Positions 6,562-6,605 of a stretch of 6,605 nucleotides of DNA are shown here, piece after piece. Origin of the DNA: an uncultured Bacteroidales bacterium (GTDB lineage Bacteria; Bacteroidota; Bacteroidia; Bacteroidales; UBA932). Position 1 is the first letter of the stretch, and each line of letters starts with the position of its first letter. The translations under genes were made by a program, and so were the position numbers. Under the pieces are notes generated by a model. That model worked only from the letters and a program-made list of their open reading frames with translations, was not told the origin of the DNA and did no database searches. Location: the NCBI GenBank assembly GCA_945982095.1, contig CAMFRR010000051.1, positions 1 through 6,605 of the forward strand, in the 5' to 3' direction.

Positions 6562-6605
6562 TTCTATACGTTTTAGACGTACTAATTTAATGAAAAATGG
6601 CCAAT
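6562..6605 (-). promoter_or_regulatory. AT-rich upstream region of the PHP gene with a small inverted repeat
   Basis: These 44 bases to the window edge precede the PHP gene and are the longest non-coding stretch in the window. They contain TACGT (6567-6571) and ACGTA (6577-6581), a perfect 5-base inverted repeat with a 5-base spacer, centred about 13 bases before the start codon. No TAnnTTTG box is present. A promoter probably lies here or just beyond the edge; the repeat is short enough to be chance. Confidence 0.3.

Overview
The window suggests a member of the Bacteroidales, probably a gut-type organism of moderate GC. The grounds are a perfect Bacteroidetes-type -7 promoter box (TAnnTTTG), no strong Shine-Dalgarno tracts, and protein families typical of that order: an RgpF-like protein, a short GT-A glycosyltransferase with an FCHEDW core, an exported M28 peptidase relative, a long periplasmic TPR protein and a secreted PHP phosphodiesterase-like protein. 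This rests on style and family content; no rRNA or other marker gene is present. Six protein genes fill nearly all of the sequence, leaving only about 90 non-coding bases. No RNA gene, insertion sequence, CRISPR array or attachment site was seen.

Layout. (1) 1-1525, plus strand: the tail of a surface-polysaccharide block. It holds the 3' part of a rhamnan-synthesis-F-like gene, cut by the window edge, and a translationally coupled small glycosyltransferase. (2) 1515-2483, minus strand: an exported M28-family metallopeptidase homologue whose end overlaps the glycosyltransferase gene by 11 bases. Its fold motifs are kept, but most metal-binding and catalytic residues are replaced, so it looks like a pseudoenzyme. 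(3) 2484-2505: a 22-base divergent intergenic region. With the first base of the next start codon it contains a perfect 16-bp palindrome that places a -7 box on each strand. (4) 2506-5345, plus strand: an exported 669-residue TPR protein with ten uninterrupted 34-residue repeats, followed 20 bases later by a cytoplasmic WalJ/YycJ-type metallo-beta-lactamase-fold hydrolase, probably in the same operon. (5) 5350-6561, minus strand: an exported PHP-domain protein with an apparently complete metal site, convergent with the hydrolase gene at a 4-base gap.

How the genes may relate. The two glycosyltransferase-related genes act in surface glycan assembly. The M28 relative, TPR protein and PHP protein all start with signal peptides and should work in the periplasm or at the surface. 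The shared palindromic promoter suggests that the M28 relative and the TPR protein are controlled together. I do not recognise the six genes as a known system. The best candidates for something undescribed are the ligand-depleted M28 protein and the palindromic promoter it shares with the TPR gene.
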